Source of the DNA: Siphonodentalium dalli
Taxonomy: Eukaryota > Mollusca > Scaphopoda > Gadilida > Siphonodentaliidae
DNA length: 64,000 nt
Direction: 5' to 3'
NCBI GenBank assembly: GCA_032622095.1
Contig: CP136061.1
Coordinates: forward strand, 43,531,797-43,595,796
Shown here one piece after another: positions 37,235-46,509 of this stretch (the stretch's first letter is position 1; each line of letters begins with the position of its first letter). Under the pieces are notes generated by a model. The model worked only from the letters and a program-made list of their open reading frames with translations, was not told where the DNA came from and searched no databases. Made by a program: the position numbers and the translations under genes.

Positions 37235-38960
37235 AAAGAGATTTACTCATGCATGAATATTGGACAATCCGCATTCAATTTAAATTCGTGTCTCTATTTC
37301 AGGAGAGAAGAGCGTTTCCTAAGCTGAAATAACTTGTGCTCTGATCCCCATTGCACTACCATCATCTATTTTTGTTTTCAGCTCGTGTATTTTTGATATT
37401 ATTCTGTGTTAATGTTTGGGATGTTCAATACAAATATGGAATGAATAAAATGAATGAACGAATGCACTAATGATAATATCCTAGTCGCGCTACAACGTCT
37501 ACTTTAAACGGACATGGCTCATTCGAACCTCCAATTTAGAGCGATGGATACGATAGGTCGATAAATAAACGAAATAATGATATATCGGCTTCATATGCTC
37601 TGAAAAACACTTGCCAAAGTCACAGCCATTTTTCAGCCGTTTTAAGCTTTTCGCCAGAAGTCAGACAAACGCTCTTTATTGCTACCATATCAGGAATAGG
37701 CACCACGGAACGCTCTTTTCTGTTCCATGTCGCGCAAATGGCGATTTTGTTTGTTTGGGACCCAAACACCATATGCATGTATTTTTCATTACTTAAATGC
37801 GTCTTTTTGGGTTACATACTGCTCGTAGAAAGGTAGTTCAGATATTTATCGACCTATTTCGATACAGAGAAAAATTCAAAAGCGAATAATATTATGTGTA
37901 TTTTGGAGCGCAAACCGCCATGTGGCTTTAAATTCAATTCACGCCCGGTGGGGGAATATCCTGACAAACAACCGCTTGACATGGCAGGGACGATATAAAT
38001 GCCAAACTTTCTAAGGAGTACATCAAAGATAGCGTTTTGATGACGCATACCAGATGTTATGATTCTCACTGATCCTCCATAATTCATGTAAATTTAATAA
38101 GATGTGAAAGGTCTCATATCGAAACTATTGTCAGCGCGACAACCAGAAAAAGCGATATCGCCGAATTCTTTATATTTCTGGACTTCGTTTAGCAACATTC
38201 TACAAACTCGGCGGAAACTACGTGCAGTTCGATGTCTATCGTCAATTAATATTAATCCGGGGATATATGTCACTGATAAAATGTATTTATGGGTCTTCGT
38301 TTGCGAGGATTTGTTAACAAGTCATGTATTCCAGAAATCTTCCGCGTGTAGGATGAAAGAAAACCGTCTTCACTATTAACAATTTTAAGGTCCAAAGGAT
38401 TTGTTTTTATTCAACATCGTTGGCACATGTATTCAATCACCTAATACGCCCTATAAAGATACTTAATCGGATTCATGGTTATATGGCTATTGATATTCAA
38501 GCGGAGTAACAGGTGACACGCGAGGTTTGGATTACATTTCGAAATTATAGTATCCTGAGTGAATCGGAATTAAGGGTAATAACTCTATATAGAACGTACT
38601 TTGGCGGCGCATAGTTACATTCCACACCGCTCTCGTGAAAGATATATCATTGCAGGTCCGCAACTCATGATCATTCAAAAACAGATTCTCGATTAAATTG
38701 AAGCACTTATCTGCATCTAGCCAGCAAAAACTGTTGCATTTCACATGGCATCTTCATTGTAGATATAATCTCAAAAAGTTATCAAGACTCGAGGAGACAA
38801 CAAACAATGAAGTTTATTATATATGTAGTAGGTTAAGATAGTATTGTCATTTTTTGTATCTTTAGGTACCAAGAACTGCCAGAATAGTTAATAAACTCGC
38901 AACACAAGCAGTGTGTTCTACTTTGTTAACCCACAGTATACTAAATACTCATTGACGAGT
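37202..38960. other. Non-coding stretch, nothing recognised
   Basis: A short (TA)n tract follows the array at 37202-37231. No supported genes lie to the right of it. Confidence 0.4.
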
Positions 38961-38965
38961 AGTTC

Positions 38966-39235
38966 CCCTAACCATATCACCGCGGGAGCTGCGCTGATGC
39001 AGCGTTAAAGATCGTGTGTCAGTGCATTACTTATATATGCAAGTCTCACATATGGAGCCTCTCATATATAAGAGCATGCACTGGTTTACAAAGTCGGTGT
39101 AAATATCGTTTGGCCAATGCATTATCTTATATATGCGAGGTTCCATATGGGAGACTCGCACACATAAGACAATGCATTGGCACAGATTTTCCGAAAACTT
39201 TCAGGAAGTTCCAGCCTTAGAAATGGTAGCGGGGT
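38966..39235. mobile_element. piggyBac-type MITE family, copy 5 (diverged)
   Basis: Family hairpin words (TGCATTACTTATATATGCAAG, CCAATGCATTATCTTATATATG, ACAATGCATTGGCACAG) are arranged as in copy 2. Weak ends CTAACCATATCACCGCGG and CGGGGTAATG are imperfect inverses. Confidence 0.5.
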
Positions 39236-39987
39236 AATGTCGCAAGAGCTATACTCGTCCTTGACCTCAATAAATGGTATACTTGTGGGGCGCGCATCTA
39301 TAATCTCAAATCGACTCCATTCCACCCGCATGTGCAAGTTGACTTATATATCAAGATGTTCCACCCACTTTGGTGTTCTATAAATCACCCGAAAAAGACC
39401 CGTTAATTAGTTGAATATAACGTGATAAGAACATGTTTATGAACAACTTGGCAAAAGTCCCCTAGAATCCGAGTTGAGCTTTTTGAGATATCATGATTTT
39501 TCACAATGGTGCAAATTCTGACGAAATTCCATTAGACCATATGCGAATGCAGTCATATGTAGGCTAATTTATGGACTCAATCTTCACACATAACCATCCA
39601 TCATGAAGCAGGTGTCGCCAGATATGCGTAATTGATGCTAGAGCTTACTAACAGTCGATATTCCATAATTGTGATGACATTTATTGGCGAAGAGAGCATA
39701 TAAATCGCATGGTGATTCAAAATTTTCCTAACAAAAGAGGGCGAGTAAAGATATTCAGACGACAATGAGCTAAAATATGAACCATTATACTAGAAGAGTG
39801 GTTAGTTCAGAACAGGAAAGTGATGATATATATCGAACCATCACCATCCTTAAGATTTTATAGCCGGAAACATAACACTACCCCCTAAAACGTACCCCAT
39901 GGCTGTGAGTGTCTGAAAGGCAAAATACCACATAATAGTCCTGGCGTTTGACGTAACAATTGTGCAAATAGTGATAACACTATGAAA

Positions 39988-39993
39988 CTTGGC
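39988..39993. repeat. 6-bp target site duplication (left) of the Polinton-like element
   Basis: CTTGGC at 39988-39993 is repeated exactly at 47792-47797. A paralogous host sequence without the insertion, in inverted orientation near 51690-51750, has a single copy (GAAACTTGGCAC when read in inverse). Confidence 0.9.
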
Positions 39994-40187
39994 AGTAGTA
40001 TGGGGGGCTCGTTAGATCCACATCTAAAAATAGAATTTTTGGGTCTAAAATTGTTTGTACTGAAATATTCCCAAAAAAAAAAATTCAAAACCCAAATTTT
40101 TTTTCTCAAAATAAAAAAAAAGAAAAGTTTTAATCTCAAAAATTTATAATGAGTTTCGGTTTCGGATAATCTCGGTAATAAAATTTT

Positions 40188-40373
40188 TTAAATTATTTGC
40201 GTGTAATATCTTTCGTTATTTATGTTCAAAACAAATTTTAAATATTTTTCATGAAACTCTGTTAATTTTATTAATCGATGTTTAGAAATAGCTTTATACC
40301 AATTATATGTGTATGGACAGGTCCGAGTCGCTGTAATTTTGGACATTGTGACCATCGGTATGAATGCATACAT
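40188..40373 (-). CDS. Small ORF nearest the left terminus (61 aa, unknown)
   Basis: It is a basic protein with aromatic residues (motifs YNWYKAISKHRL and EFHEKYLKF), starting at the ATG at 40373; a longer frame begins only with TTG. One copy of the shared 20-bp promoter-like motif lies about 150 bp upstream (40524-40544). I do not recognise the family. In the other arm the second codon is a stop, so only this copy is open. Confidence 0.4.
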   Translation of the reverse strand: MYAFIPMVTMSKITATRTCPYTYNWYKAISKHRLIKLTEFHEKYLKFVLNINNERYYTQII

Positions 40374-40523
40374 TCCAGTGTTTATCAATCAGACACAACC
40401 CATACATCATATAATTGTCATACCTGAAATAATTTGACACCATTACTCTTACATGAATAATAAAGAGCGTTTATTCTTTACTTCTCTATCACGATGAAGT
40501 TATTGAGTATATGACAGGTGTGT

Positions 40524-40544
40524 ATTATCGCGAATTATTGGAAG
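40524..40544 (-). promoter_or_regulatory. Repeated 20-bp motif, left arm, site 1
   Basis: On the minus strand this reads CTTCCAATAATTCGCGATAA, then T. It is identical to the motif at 41842-41862 and to both sites in the right arm. Flanking bases are also partly shared (CAC...TGTCAT). It is a candidate promoter or initiator of the element. Confidence 0.5.
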
Positions 40545-40663
40545 TATTGAGATGTACTATGTTGAATCATGAGCGGACGAAGGGGGTGATGCGAAATTAC
40601 AACCCCAGAATGAACTGACATATTCGATGGAACAAATTTTCAAGTATGTACACACACACATAA

Positions 40664-40856
40664 TCACCAAAAAAATTCAAAAACTTCCAAAATTTCAAAA
40701 ACTTCAAATATTTCAAAAATTTCAAAAACTTCAAAAATTCAAAAAAATTCAAAAATTTCAAAAACTTTCAAAACTTTCAAAAAATTCAAAAAATTCAAAA
40801 AATTCAAAAAATTCAAAAATTTCCAAAACTTCCAAAATTTCCAAAATTTCAATATA
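40664..40856. repeat. A-rich TTCAAAAA tandem repeat, left arm
   Basis: Tandem 9-10-bp units (AAATTTCAAA, AAACTTCAAA) fill about 190 bp. The inverse copy is at 46920-47115 with a different unit count. The Lys/Phe/Ser-rich open frames across it are by-products. Its position between the terminal ORF and the 191-aa gene might suit a regulatory or spacer role. Confidence 0.85.
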
Positions 40857-41267
40857 ATGGTGGACAATACACTCACGATGTGACAACATATATAGACATA
40901 GGCATAGTGTTATACAGTCTTCTATGTACCAACGCTATGACATAATTAAAGGGGGATAATACACGCACGGTGTGGAATGTTAAAGTGACACGAGGTAAGG
41001 GACGTTATGTAATATTGGTGTGTGAATATTAAAGGAGCACAATGCGCTCTAAAGGGACACACGGCACTCATTTTGAATGATTGTTAAAGAAACACAATAC
41101 ACACGCAGTGGGTGAAAGTTAAAAAGACACAGAACAATATTTAAACTTCAAATTTTAGGGCTCGTAATGTACCATTTATGTATCGTTTCTCGCTCTACAA
41201 TCTCCCCTCCCCACTTATAGATATATAACGAAGACGAGAATAACATGTTGATGAAGTTTATTGAAAT

Positions 41268-41843
41268 TTAATCATTGTCTGAATCTTCGACCGTTAGATT
41301 TATTTCTAAGAGTTTCTTGAATTTTCTCATCGCTTCATCTGCAGCCCATTCATTATTATATCCGTGTTTGGTCAGTTTGACCATTTTCTTCATGATCATG
41401 TTATGTATGGGTGATGTTTTCAATCGATACTGGTATTCTATTAATCGTCTATAACTTTTGAGAAACAGAGCAAACTCTGTGTCGATGGTAGCCTCTTTTC
41501 CCGACATGCTCTCATCTCCCGACATGCTCTCTTCTCCTTTCGCATCACTGGTGACGCGTTTCATCATACTTTTGAATGTGTCCATCTCGTTGACACATCG
41601 CGCAGATTTCTTAAGACCGAATACCGTTCTACTACCGACGACATTATCATCTTCTGAATCTGATATCGTTCCCCGTTCATCTTCATCTGAATCTAGAACC
41701 GCTTCGTCAGATTCTAGGTCATCGGTATCTTCTCTGAAGAGAGTTGTTTTTGTCTCGGACATAACTCCGTGTTTAATCTGTTTATGTCTTTGTAGATTGT
41801 AGTTCGTCGATAAAATAATTCCGCATAAATGACACCCGTGCAT
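41268..41843 (-). CDS. Acidic C2H2 zinc-finger protein (191 aa), left-arm copy
   Basis: The N-terminus forms one complete C2H2 finger at residues 4-25: C4 and C7, then H20 and H25 in LQRHKQIKH. A strongly acidic linker follows (runs of D/E/S at about 40-70, including DSDEDERGTISDSEDD), and the C-terminal half contains YRRLIEYQYRLKTSPIH. It probably binds DNA and could regulate the element's genes. A TATAAGAG box lies 28-35 bp upstream of the ATG (CTCTTATA at 41871-41878), and the shared 20-bp motif overlaps the start codon. The C-terminal domain is unknown to me. Confidence 0.65.
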   Translation of the reverse strand: MHGCHLCGIILSTNYNLQRHKQIKHGVMSETKTTLFREDTDDLESDEAVLDSDEDERGTISDSEDDNVVGSRTVFGLKKSARCVNEMDTFKSMMKRVTSDAKGEESMSGDESMSGKEATIDTEFALFLKSYRRLIEYQYRLKTSPIHNMIMKKMVKLTKHGYNNEWAADEAMRKFKKLLEINLTVEDSDND

Positions 41844-42024
41844 TATCGCGAATTATTGGAAGAACGATCACTCTTATAAGTATCGATAAAAAGAGAGAAT
41901 AAGGTGTGGTATACAACCGTCGCGTTAAGAGTACGTTCGTCCCGGGGCTAGGGTATAGATATTTGACCGCCGGTGATTCAATTAATGCTAATTTATCAGT
42001 ATGGTACTCTATGTATTCATTCAT
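41782..42024 (-). CDS. Short hydrophobic ORF (80 aa), left-arm copy
   Basis: It starts MNEYIEYHTDKLALIE just after the 107-aa gene and overlaps the start of the zinc-finger gene by 62 bp in another frame. It has one hydrophobic segment (LFLSILIRVIVLPII, about residues 45-60). Conservation in both arms, with one substitution (M/I), follows from palindrome identity and does not prove coding. Function unknown. Confidence 0.4.
   Translation of the reverse strand: MNEYIEYHTDKLALIESPAVKYLYPSPGTNVLLTRRLYTTPYSLFLSILIRVIVLPIIRDNARVSFMRNYFIDELQSTKT
41842..41862 (-). promoter_or_regulatory. Repeated 20-bp motif overlapping the zinc-finger start, left arm
   Basis: CTTCCAATAATTCGCGATAA on the minus strand, whose end overlaps the ATG at 41843. 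With the TATAAGAG box at 41871-41878 the spacing suits transcription start within this motif. Confidence 0.5.
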
Positions 42025-42031
42025 GATTTGG

Positions 42032-42355
42032 CTAATCGTATGACACTTTTCTTTTCATTTTCTTCTTATTATTAGACAAACCTCCAACTAACACTCTCTT
42101 GTTGGTTTGTTTGGACGCTTTACGTGTGTTTGTCAACTTATTTGCTGCAACTTCGGCCTTAGCCATTTCAATCGCTTGAGCGATGGGCGTCACTACGTTA
42201 ATATGTGGTTTTAGAACGTCTTCTTCACTATCACTATTTTTAGTTCTGTCAATAAAGTATCGACCCTTATTATCTGGTATTAACTTCCCATCAAGCATGT
42301 CTCTGAAATGTTTTCTCCACGTTTCAATATCTGCTGGAATATACGGGATCGACAT
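42032..42355 (-). CDS. Basic protein (107 aa) with a possible adenain-type cleavage motif, left-arm copy
   Basis: The N-terminus MSIPYIPADIETWRKHF is followed by a variable middle and a highly basic tail (KQTNKRVLVGGLSNNKKK). LVGG-L fits the (M/I/L)xGG-x pattern cut by adenovirus-type proteases, which Polintons normally encode. A basic DNA-condensing virion protein precursor is therefore an attractive guess, no more. A TATAAGAG box (CTCTTATA, 42420-42427) lies about 65 bp upstream of the ATG. The right-arm copy differs by one residue (D/Y near position 44). Confidence 0.55.
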   Translation of the reverse strand: MSIPYIPADIETWRKHFRDMLDGKLIPDNKGRYFIDRTKNSDSEEDVLKPHINVVTPIAQAIEMAKAEVAANKLTNTRKASKQTNKRVLVGGLSNNKKKMKRKVSYD

Positions 42356-42535
42356 GTTTCTTCAAATGTAGTGTACAAGTCACTCTTTTTTCTGCATTTT
42401 ATTTTAGAAAGTTTATCGCCTCTTATAAAAATCGATTATCTGGATATTTATTAATCGAATCGTCGCTAGTCAGGTACAGATAATAATTATCCATATGACT
42501 ATAGTTTCTAAAATAAAACAATTCAAAGAGAATCA

Positions 42536-43006
42536 TTATTCTTCTTCTCTTATAGTTTTATTGATATCACTGAATATATGCTTGAAGATTGACCACTGGT
42601 TCAAATTTAATGGAATACCTATAATCGTCGGAGTGTTATTCACAACTCGCCTAATGTCTGTATAAATGTGTCCTTGATTATTACATAATGTAACAGTAAT
42701 GTTTGATCGTATTGTCCACTTTTTCACGAAAACACACGGGTGTTGTTCGTAATCATTGGGGTGTGACATATTAGTATGAAGTAATTCATAGTCAACCGAC
42801 TCACGCGGTATCTTCTTTGGAACTAAAATAAATGGTAGTGACACACTGATTACCATAATAGTAATTCCTATCCATTTAAGGAGATTCACCTGTAGACGAC
42901 CACGTTCTGTTTGAAACGTATTCGCCAAGGTACTTGTTCTATTATCTATGATTGTAATTGTTCTCGTGTACAACTTACTCTTATTAATTTTGATATCTGG
43001 CGACAT
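42536..43006 (-). CDS. Predicted type II membrane protein (156 aa), left-arm copy
   Basis: A basic N-terminal segment of about 43 residues precedes one transmembrane helix (WIGITIMVISVSLPFILV, about 45-62). A C-terminal ectodomain follows with sequons at NMS and NIT and two Cys that could pair. Positive-inside topology predicts N-in/C-out. It could be a virion membrane or host-interaction protein, but I recognise no family. The right-arm copy differs at three residues and keeps an N-x-T sequon although both neighbouring residues changed. Confidence 0.6.
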   Translation of the reverse strand: MSPDIKINKSKLYTRTITIIDNRTSTLANTFQTERGRLQVNLLKWIGITIMVISVSLPFILVPKKIPRESVDYELLHTNMSHPNDYEQHPCVFVKKWTIRSNITVTLCNNQGHIYTDIRRVVNNTPTIIGIPLNLNQWSIFKHIFSDINKTIREEE

Positions 43007-43123
43007 CAGACTCTAAAATCCATGAATTAAATTTGTCTGGCCATGAATGCCAAATGCACCATGATAGTTATCGATGTCAATAATGCGTTTCGTTGAGATC
43101 TTGATTGAGTATGCACCAATCAA

Positions 43124-43510
43124 TTAACAATGACACAGAATATCACACAAAGTATATTCAAAGGGGGTGAGAAAAAGAGCAAATGAGCACAAAAAAAATG
43201 AGCAAATGAGCAAAAAAATGAGCAAATGAGCAAAAAAAATGAGCAAATGAGCAAAAAAATGAGCAAATGAGCAAAAAAAAATGAGCGAATGAGCCAAAAA
43301 ATGAGCAAATGAGCAAAAAAATGAGCAAATGAGCAAAAAAAAAATGAGCAAATGAGCAAAAAAATGAGCAAATGAGTGTTGTTGTTGTTGTTGTGGCTGA
43401 TGATACTGTTGTTGTTGTTGTTCTGAAGGCTTGTGTTTAACTTTGATATGACGTTTCAAACTATCTTGCCAAGCATAGACACTTGAGCACTCTTCACATT
43501 GATACTTCAT
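43124..43510 (-). CDS. C2H2 zinc-finger/poly-Gln protein, left-arm copy
   Basis: A complete C2H2 finger lies near the N-terminus (C5 and C8 in YQCEECS, H21 and H26 in LKRHIKVKH), followed by Gln-rich runs. The frame then reads through a low-complexity repeat (about 43166-43376) as FAHLLIF-type hydrophobic sequence to a stop at 43124. The repeat-encoded part may not be used. A TATATAG box (CTATATA, 43552-43558) sits about 42 bp upstream of the ATG. Probable DNA-binding regulator. Confidence 0.55.
   Translation of the reverse strand: MKYQCEECSSVYAWQDSLKRHIKVKHKPSEQQQQQYHQPQQQQQHSFAHFFAHLLIFFLLICSFFCSFAHFLAHSLIFFCSFAHFFAHLLIFFAHLLIFLLICSFFLCSFALFLTPFEYTLCDILCHC
43166..43376. repeat. AAATGAGCAAAAAA tandem repeat, left arm
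   Basis: About 20-bp units of GCAAATGAGCAAAAAAATGA fill roughly 210 bp. The inverse copy is at 44378-44612 with a different unit pattern, showing that the arms evolve separately here. Confidence 0.9.
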
Positions 43511-43551
43511 TTTCCTATATAATCAGTGAAATCGAGCGTTCTTCTATGCAC

Positions 43552-43755
43552 CTATATACTGAGCTGACACCGTGGATAAATTGACCAATGACTTCTATTG
43601 TATCCTTTGACATATATGCGTGCGCAGACTCGTTTGATGTTCGCTATCGCATTACTATGTTTTAATAGCCGAGACTTCACTTCTCGTCTGACTCTCTTAC
43701 CGACAAGACCTGTTGATTCCCCGTCTACACAGTGCTTCTCCGGCAGACTATTCAT
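43552..43755 (-). CDS. Basic ORF next to the palindrome centre (67 aa), left-arm copy
   Basis: Arg/Lys-rich, with motifs STGLVGKRVRREVKSRLL and NIKRVCARI. It starts about 120 bp from the palindrome centre and could be the stump of a longer gene cut by the snap-back event. It is open in both arms, differing at two residues. Function unknown. Confidence 0.35.
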   Translation of the reverse strand: MNSLPEKHCVDGESTGLVGKRVRREVKSRLLKHSNAIANIKRVCARIYVKGYNRSHWSIYPRCQLSI

Positions 43756-43876
43756 CCACTGGTAGGCCTACATACAGTAATGCCCTAAAAATGGACTGCT
43801 TAACCACAGCAGAATTATAGGTAACTTTTCAAGATTTAGTCGGAAATATGGCTTGTTGCCATTCATCGGAAAGCTC

Positions 43877-43883
43877 CCAGTGA
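43877..43883. other. Palindrome centre (7-bp loop)
   Basis: CATCGGAAAGCTC (43864-43876) and GAGCTTTCCGATG (43884-43896) flank CCAGTGA. The left arm has an extra 8 bp (near 43855-43863) relative to the right arm. Confidence 0.9.
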
Positions 43884-43996
43884 GAGCTTTCCGATGCAAG
43901 CCATATTTCCGACTAAATCCTGAAAAGTTACCTATAATTCTGCTGTGGTTAAGCAGTCCATTTTTAGGGCATTACTGTATGTAGGCCTACCAGTGG

Positions 43997-44200
43997 ATGA
44001 ATAGTCTGCCGGAGAAGCACTGTGTAGACGGGGAATCAACAGGTCTTGTCGGTAAGAGAGTCAGGCGAGAAGTGAAGTCTCGGCTATTAAAACATAGTAA
44101 TGCGATAGCGAACATCAAACGAGTCTGCGCACGCATATCTGTCAAAGGATACAATAGCAGTCATTGGTCAATTTATCCACGGTGTCAGCTCAGTATATAG
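43997..44200 (+). CDS. Basic ORF next to the centre (67 aa), right-arm copy
   Basis: Inverse copy of 43552-43755 with substitutions Y/S and R/S near residues 49 and 55. The same reservations apply. Confidence 0.35.
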   Translation: MNSLPEKHCVDGESTGLVGKRVRREVKSRLLKHSNAIANIKRVCARISVKGYNSSHWSIYPRCQLSI

Positions 44201-44241
44201 GTGCATAGAAGAACGCTCGATTTCACTGATTATATAGGAAA

Positions 44242-44619
44242 ATGAAGTATCAATGTGAAGAGTGCTCAAGTGTCTATGCTTGACAAGATAGTTTGAAACG
44301 TCATATCAAAGTTAAACACAAGCCTTCAGAACAACAACAACAGTATCATCAGCCACAACAACAACAACAACAACACTCATTTGCTCATTTTTTTGCCCAT
44401 TTGCTCTTTTTTTTTTGCTCATTTTTTTGCTCATTTGCTCATTTTTTTTTGCTCATTTGCTCATTTTTTTGCTCATTTGCTCATTTTTTTTGTGCTCATT
44501 TGTTTGCTCATTTGCTCATTTTTTTGCTCATTTGCTCATTTTTTTGCTCATTTGCTCATTTTTTTGCTCATTTGCTCATTGTTTTTTTGCTCATTTGCTC
44601 TTTTTCTCACCCCCTTTGA
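44242..44619 (+). pseudogene. C2H2 zinc-finger/poly-Gln protein, right-arm copy, broken
   Basis: Codon 14 is TGA (44281-44283) where the left arm has a Trp codon. Translation would stop inside the finger before the two His ligands. Downstream the frame reopens at an internal Met (44293). A TATATAG box is at 44194-44200. Confidence 0.7.
44378..44612. repeat. TTTTTTGCTCATTTGCTCA tandem repeat, right arm
   Basis: Inverse counterpart of 43166-43376. All three plus frames stay open across it (poly FAHFF/LLICSF), an artefact of the repeat. Confidence 0.9.
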
Positions 44620-44770
44620 ATATACTTTGTGTGATATTCTGTGTCATTGTTAATTGATTGGTGCATACTCAATCAAGATCTCAACGAAACGCATTATTGA
44701 CATCGATAACTATCATGGTGCATTTGGCATTCATGGCCAGACAAATTTAATTCATGGATTTTAGAGTCTG

Positions 44771-45241
44771 ATGTCGCCAGATATCAAAATTAATAAGAGT
44801 AAGTTGTACACGAGAACAATTACAATCATGGATAATAGAACAAGTACCTTGGCGAATACGTTTCAAACAGAACGTGGTCGTCTACAGGTGAATCTCCTTA
44901 AATGGATAGGAATTACTATTATGGTAATCAGTGTGTCACTACCATTTATTTTAGTTCCAAAGAAGATACCGCGTGAGTCGGTTGACTATGAATTACTTCA
45001 TACTAATATGTCACACCCCAATGATTACGAACAACACCCGTGTGTTTTCGTGAAAAAGTGGACAATACGAACAAACAGTACTGTTACATTATGTAATAAT
45101 CAAGGACACATTTATACAGACATTAGGCGAGTTGTGAATAACACTCCGACGATTATAGGTATTCCATTAAATTTGAACCAGTGGTCAATCTTCAAGCATA
45201 TATTCAGTGATATCAATAAAACTATAAGAGAAGAAGAATAA
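44771..45241 (+). CDS. Predicted type II membrane protein (156 aa), right-arm copy
   Basis: Same architecture as 42536-43006: basic N-terminus, one transmembrane helix, ectodomain with sequons NMS and NST. Differences are I/M near residue 20 and two residues around the second sequon. The frame is intact. Confidence 0.55.
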   Translation: MSPDIKINKSKLYTRTITIMDNRTSTLANTFQTERGRLQVNLLKWIGITIMVISVSLPFILVPKKIPRESVDYELLHTNMSHPNDYEQHPCVFVKKWTIRTNSTVTLCNNQGHIYTDIRRVVNNTPTIIGIPLNLNQWSIFKHIFSDINKTIREEE

Positions 45242-45349
45242 TGATTCTCTTTGAATTGTTTTATTTTAGAAACTATAGTCATATGGATAATTATTATCTG
45301 TACCTGACTAGCGACGATTCGATTAATAAATATCCAGATAATCGATTTT

Positions 45350-45357
45350 TATAAGAG
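45350..45357 (+). promoter_or_regulatory. TATA-like box before the 107-aa gene, right arm
   Basis: TATAAGAG lies 65-72 bp upstream of the ATG at 45422. The same octamer precedes the 191-aa gene at 45899-45906. Confidence 0.45.
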
Positions 45358-45421
45358 GCGATAAACTTTCTAAAATAAAATGCAGAAAAAAGAGTGACTT
45401 GTACACTACATTTGAAGAAAC

Positions 45422-45745
45422 ATGTCGATCCCGTATATTCCAGCAGATATTGAAACGTGGAGAAAACATTTCAGAGACATGCTTGATGGGAAGTTAATAC
45501 CAGATAATAAGGGTCGATACTTTATTGACAGAACTAAAAATAGTTATAGTGAAGAAGACGTTCTAAAACCACATATTAACGTAGTGACGCCCATCGCTCA
45601 AGCGATTGAAATGGCTAAGGCCGAAGTTGCAGCAAATAAGTTGACAAACACACGTAAAGCGTCCAAACAAACCAACAAGAGAGTGTTAGTTGGAGGTTTG
45701 TCTAATAATAAGAAGAAAATGAAAAGAAAAGTGTCATACGATTAG
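45422..45745 (+). CDS. Basic protein with possible adenain-type motif (107 aa), right-arm copy
   Basis: Intact inverse copy of 42032-42355, with one substitution (D to Y) in the acidic middle. It keeps the LVGG-L motif and Lys-rich tail. Confidence 0.5.
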   Translation: MSIPYIPADIETWRKHFRDMLDGKLIPDNKGRYFIDRTKNSYSEEDVLKPHINVVTPIAQAIEMAKAEVAANKLTNTRKASKQTNKRVLVGGLSNNKKKMKRKVSYD

Positions 45746-45752
45746 CCAAATC

Positions 45753-45995
45753 ATGAATGAATACATAGAGTACCATACTGATAAATTAGCATTAATTGAA
45801 TCACCGGCGGTCAAATATCTATACCCTAGCCCCGGGACGAACGTACTCTTAACGCGACGGTTGTATACCACACCTTATTCTCTCTTTTTATCGATACTTA
45901 TAAGAGTGATCGTTCTTCCAATAATTCGCGATAATGCACGGGTGTCATTTATTCGGAATTATTTTATCGACGAACTACAATCTACAAAGACATAA
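45753..45995 (+). CDS. Short hydrophobic ORF (80 aa), right-arm copy
   Basis: Copy of 41782-42024. It starts 7 bp after the stop of the 107-aa gene and overlaps the next gene's start. Coding status uncertain. Confidence 0.35.
   Translation: MNEYIEYHTDKLALIESPAVKYLYPSPGTNVLLTRRLYTTPYSLFLSILIRVIVLPIIRDNARVSFIRNYFIDELQSTKT
45915..45935 (+). promoter_or_regulatory. Repeated 20-bp motif overlapping the zinc-finger start, right arm
   Basis: CTTCCAATAATTCGCGATAA, preceded by TATAAGAG at 45899-45906 and overlapping the ATG at 45934. Confidence 0.5.
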
Positions 45996-46509
45996 ACAGA
46001 TTAAACACGGAGTTATGTCCGAGACAAAAACAACTCTCTTCAGAGAAGATACCGATGACCTAGAATCTGACGAAGCGGTTCTAGATTCAGATGAAGATGA
46101 ACGGGGAACGATATCAGATTCAGAAGATGATAATGTCGTCGGTAGTAGAACGGTATTCGGTCTTAAGAAATCTGCGCGATGTGTCAACGAGATGGACACA
46201 TTCAAAAGTATGATGAAACGCGTCACCAGTGACGCGAAAGGAGAAGAGAGCATGTCGGGAGATGAGAGCATGTCGGGAAAAGAGGCTACCATCGACACAG
46301 AGTTTGCTCTGTTTCTCAAAAGTTATAGACGATTAATAGAATACCAGTATCGATTGAAAACATCACCCATACATAACATGATCATGAAGAAAATGGTCAA
46401 CCTGACCAAACACGGATATAATAATGAATGGGCTGCAGATGAAGCGATGAGAAAATTCAAGAAACTCTTAGAAATAAATCTAACGGTCGAAGATTCAGAC
46501 AATGATTAA
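45934..46509 (+). CDS. Acidic zinc-finger protein (191 aa), right-arm copy with a damaged finger
   Basis: The frame is open, but the second zinc-binding Cys (residue 7) is Phe here (CHLFG instead of CHLCG), which should abolish metal binding. A second difference is K/N in the C-terminal part (KMVNLTKHG). It would be a finger-less protein if expressed. Confidence 0.6.
   Translation: MHGCHLFGIILSTNYNLQRHKQIKHGVMSETKTTLFREDTDDLESDEAVLDSDEDERGTISDSEDDNVVGSRTVFGLKKSARCVNEMDTFKSMMKRVTSDAKGEESMSGDESMSGKEATIDTEFALFLKSYRRLIEYQYRLKTSPIHNMIMKKMVNLTKHGYNNEWAADEAMRKFKKLLEINLTVEDSDND

Noticed and set aside
40627-40857. Lys/Phe/Ser-rich protein across the TTCAAAAA repeat (and the copy at 46920-47159)
   Set aside because: Entirely encoded by a 9-10-bp tandem repeat, and it lies on the strand opposite to the arm's genes.
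43120-44657. Hydrophobic FAHFFAHLLIF multi-pass membrane proteins next to the palindrome centre
   Set aside because: Three frames are open at once across a T-rich 20-bp repeat. Only the zinc-finger N-terminus upstream of the repeat is credible.
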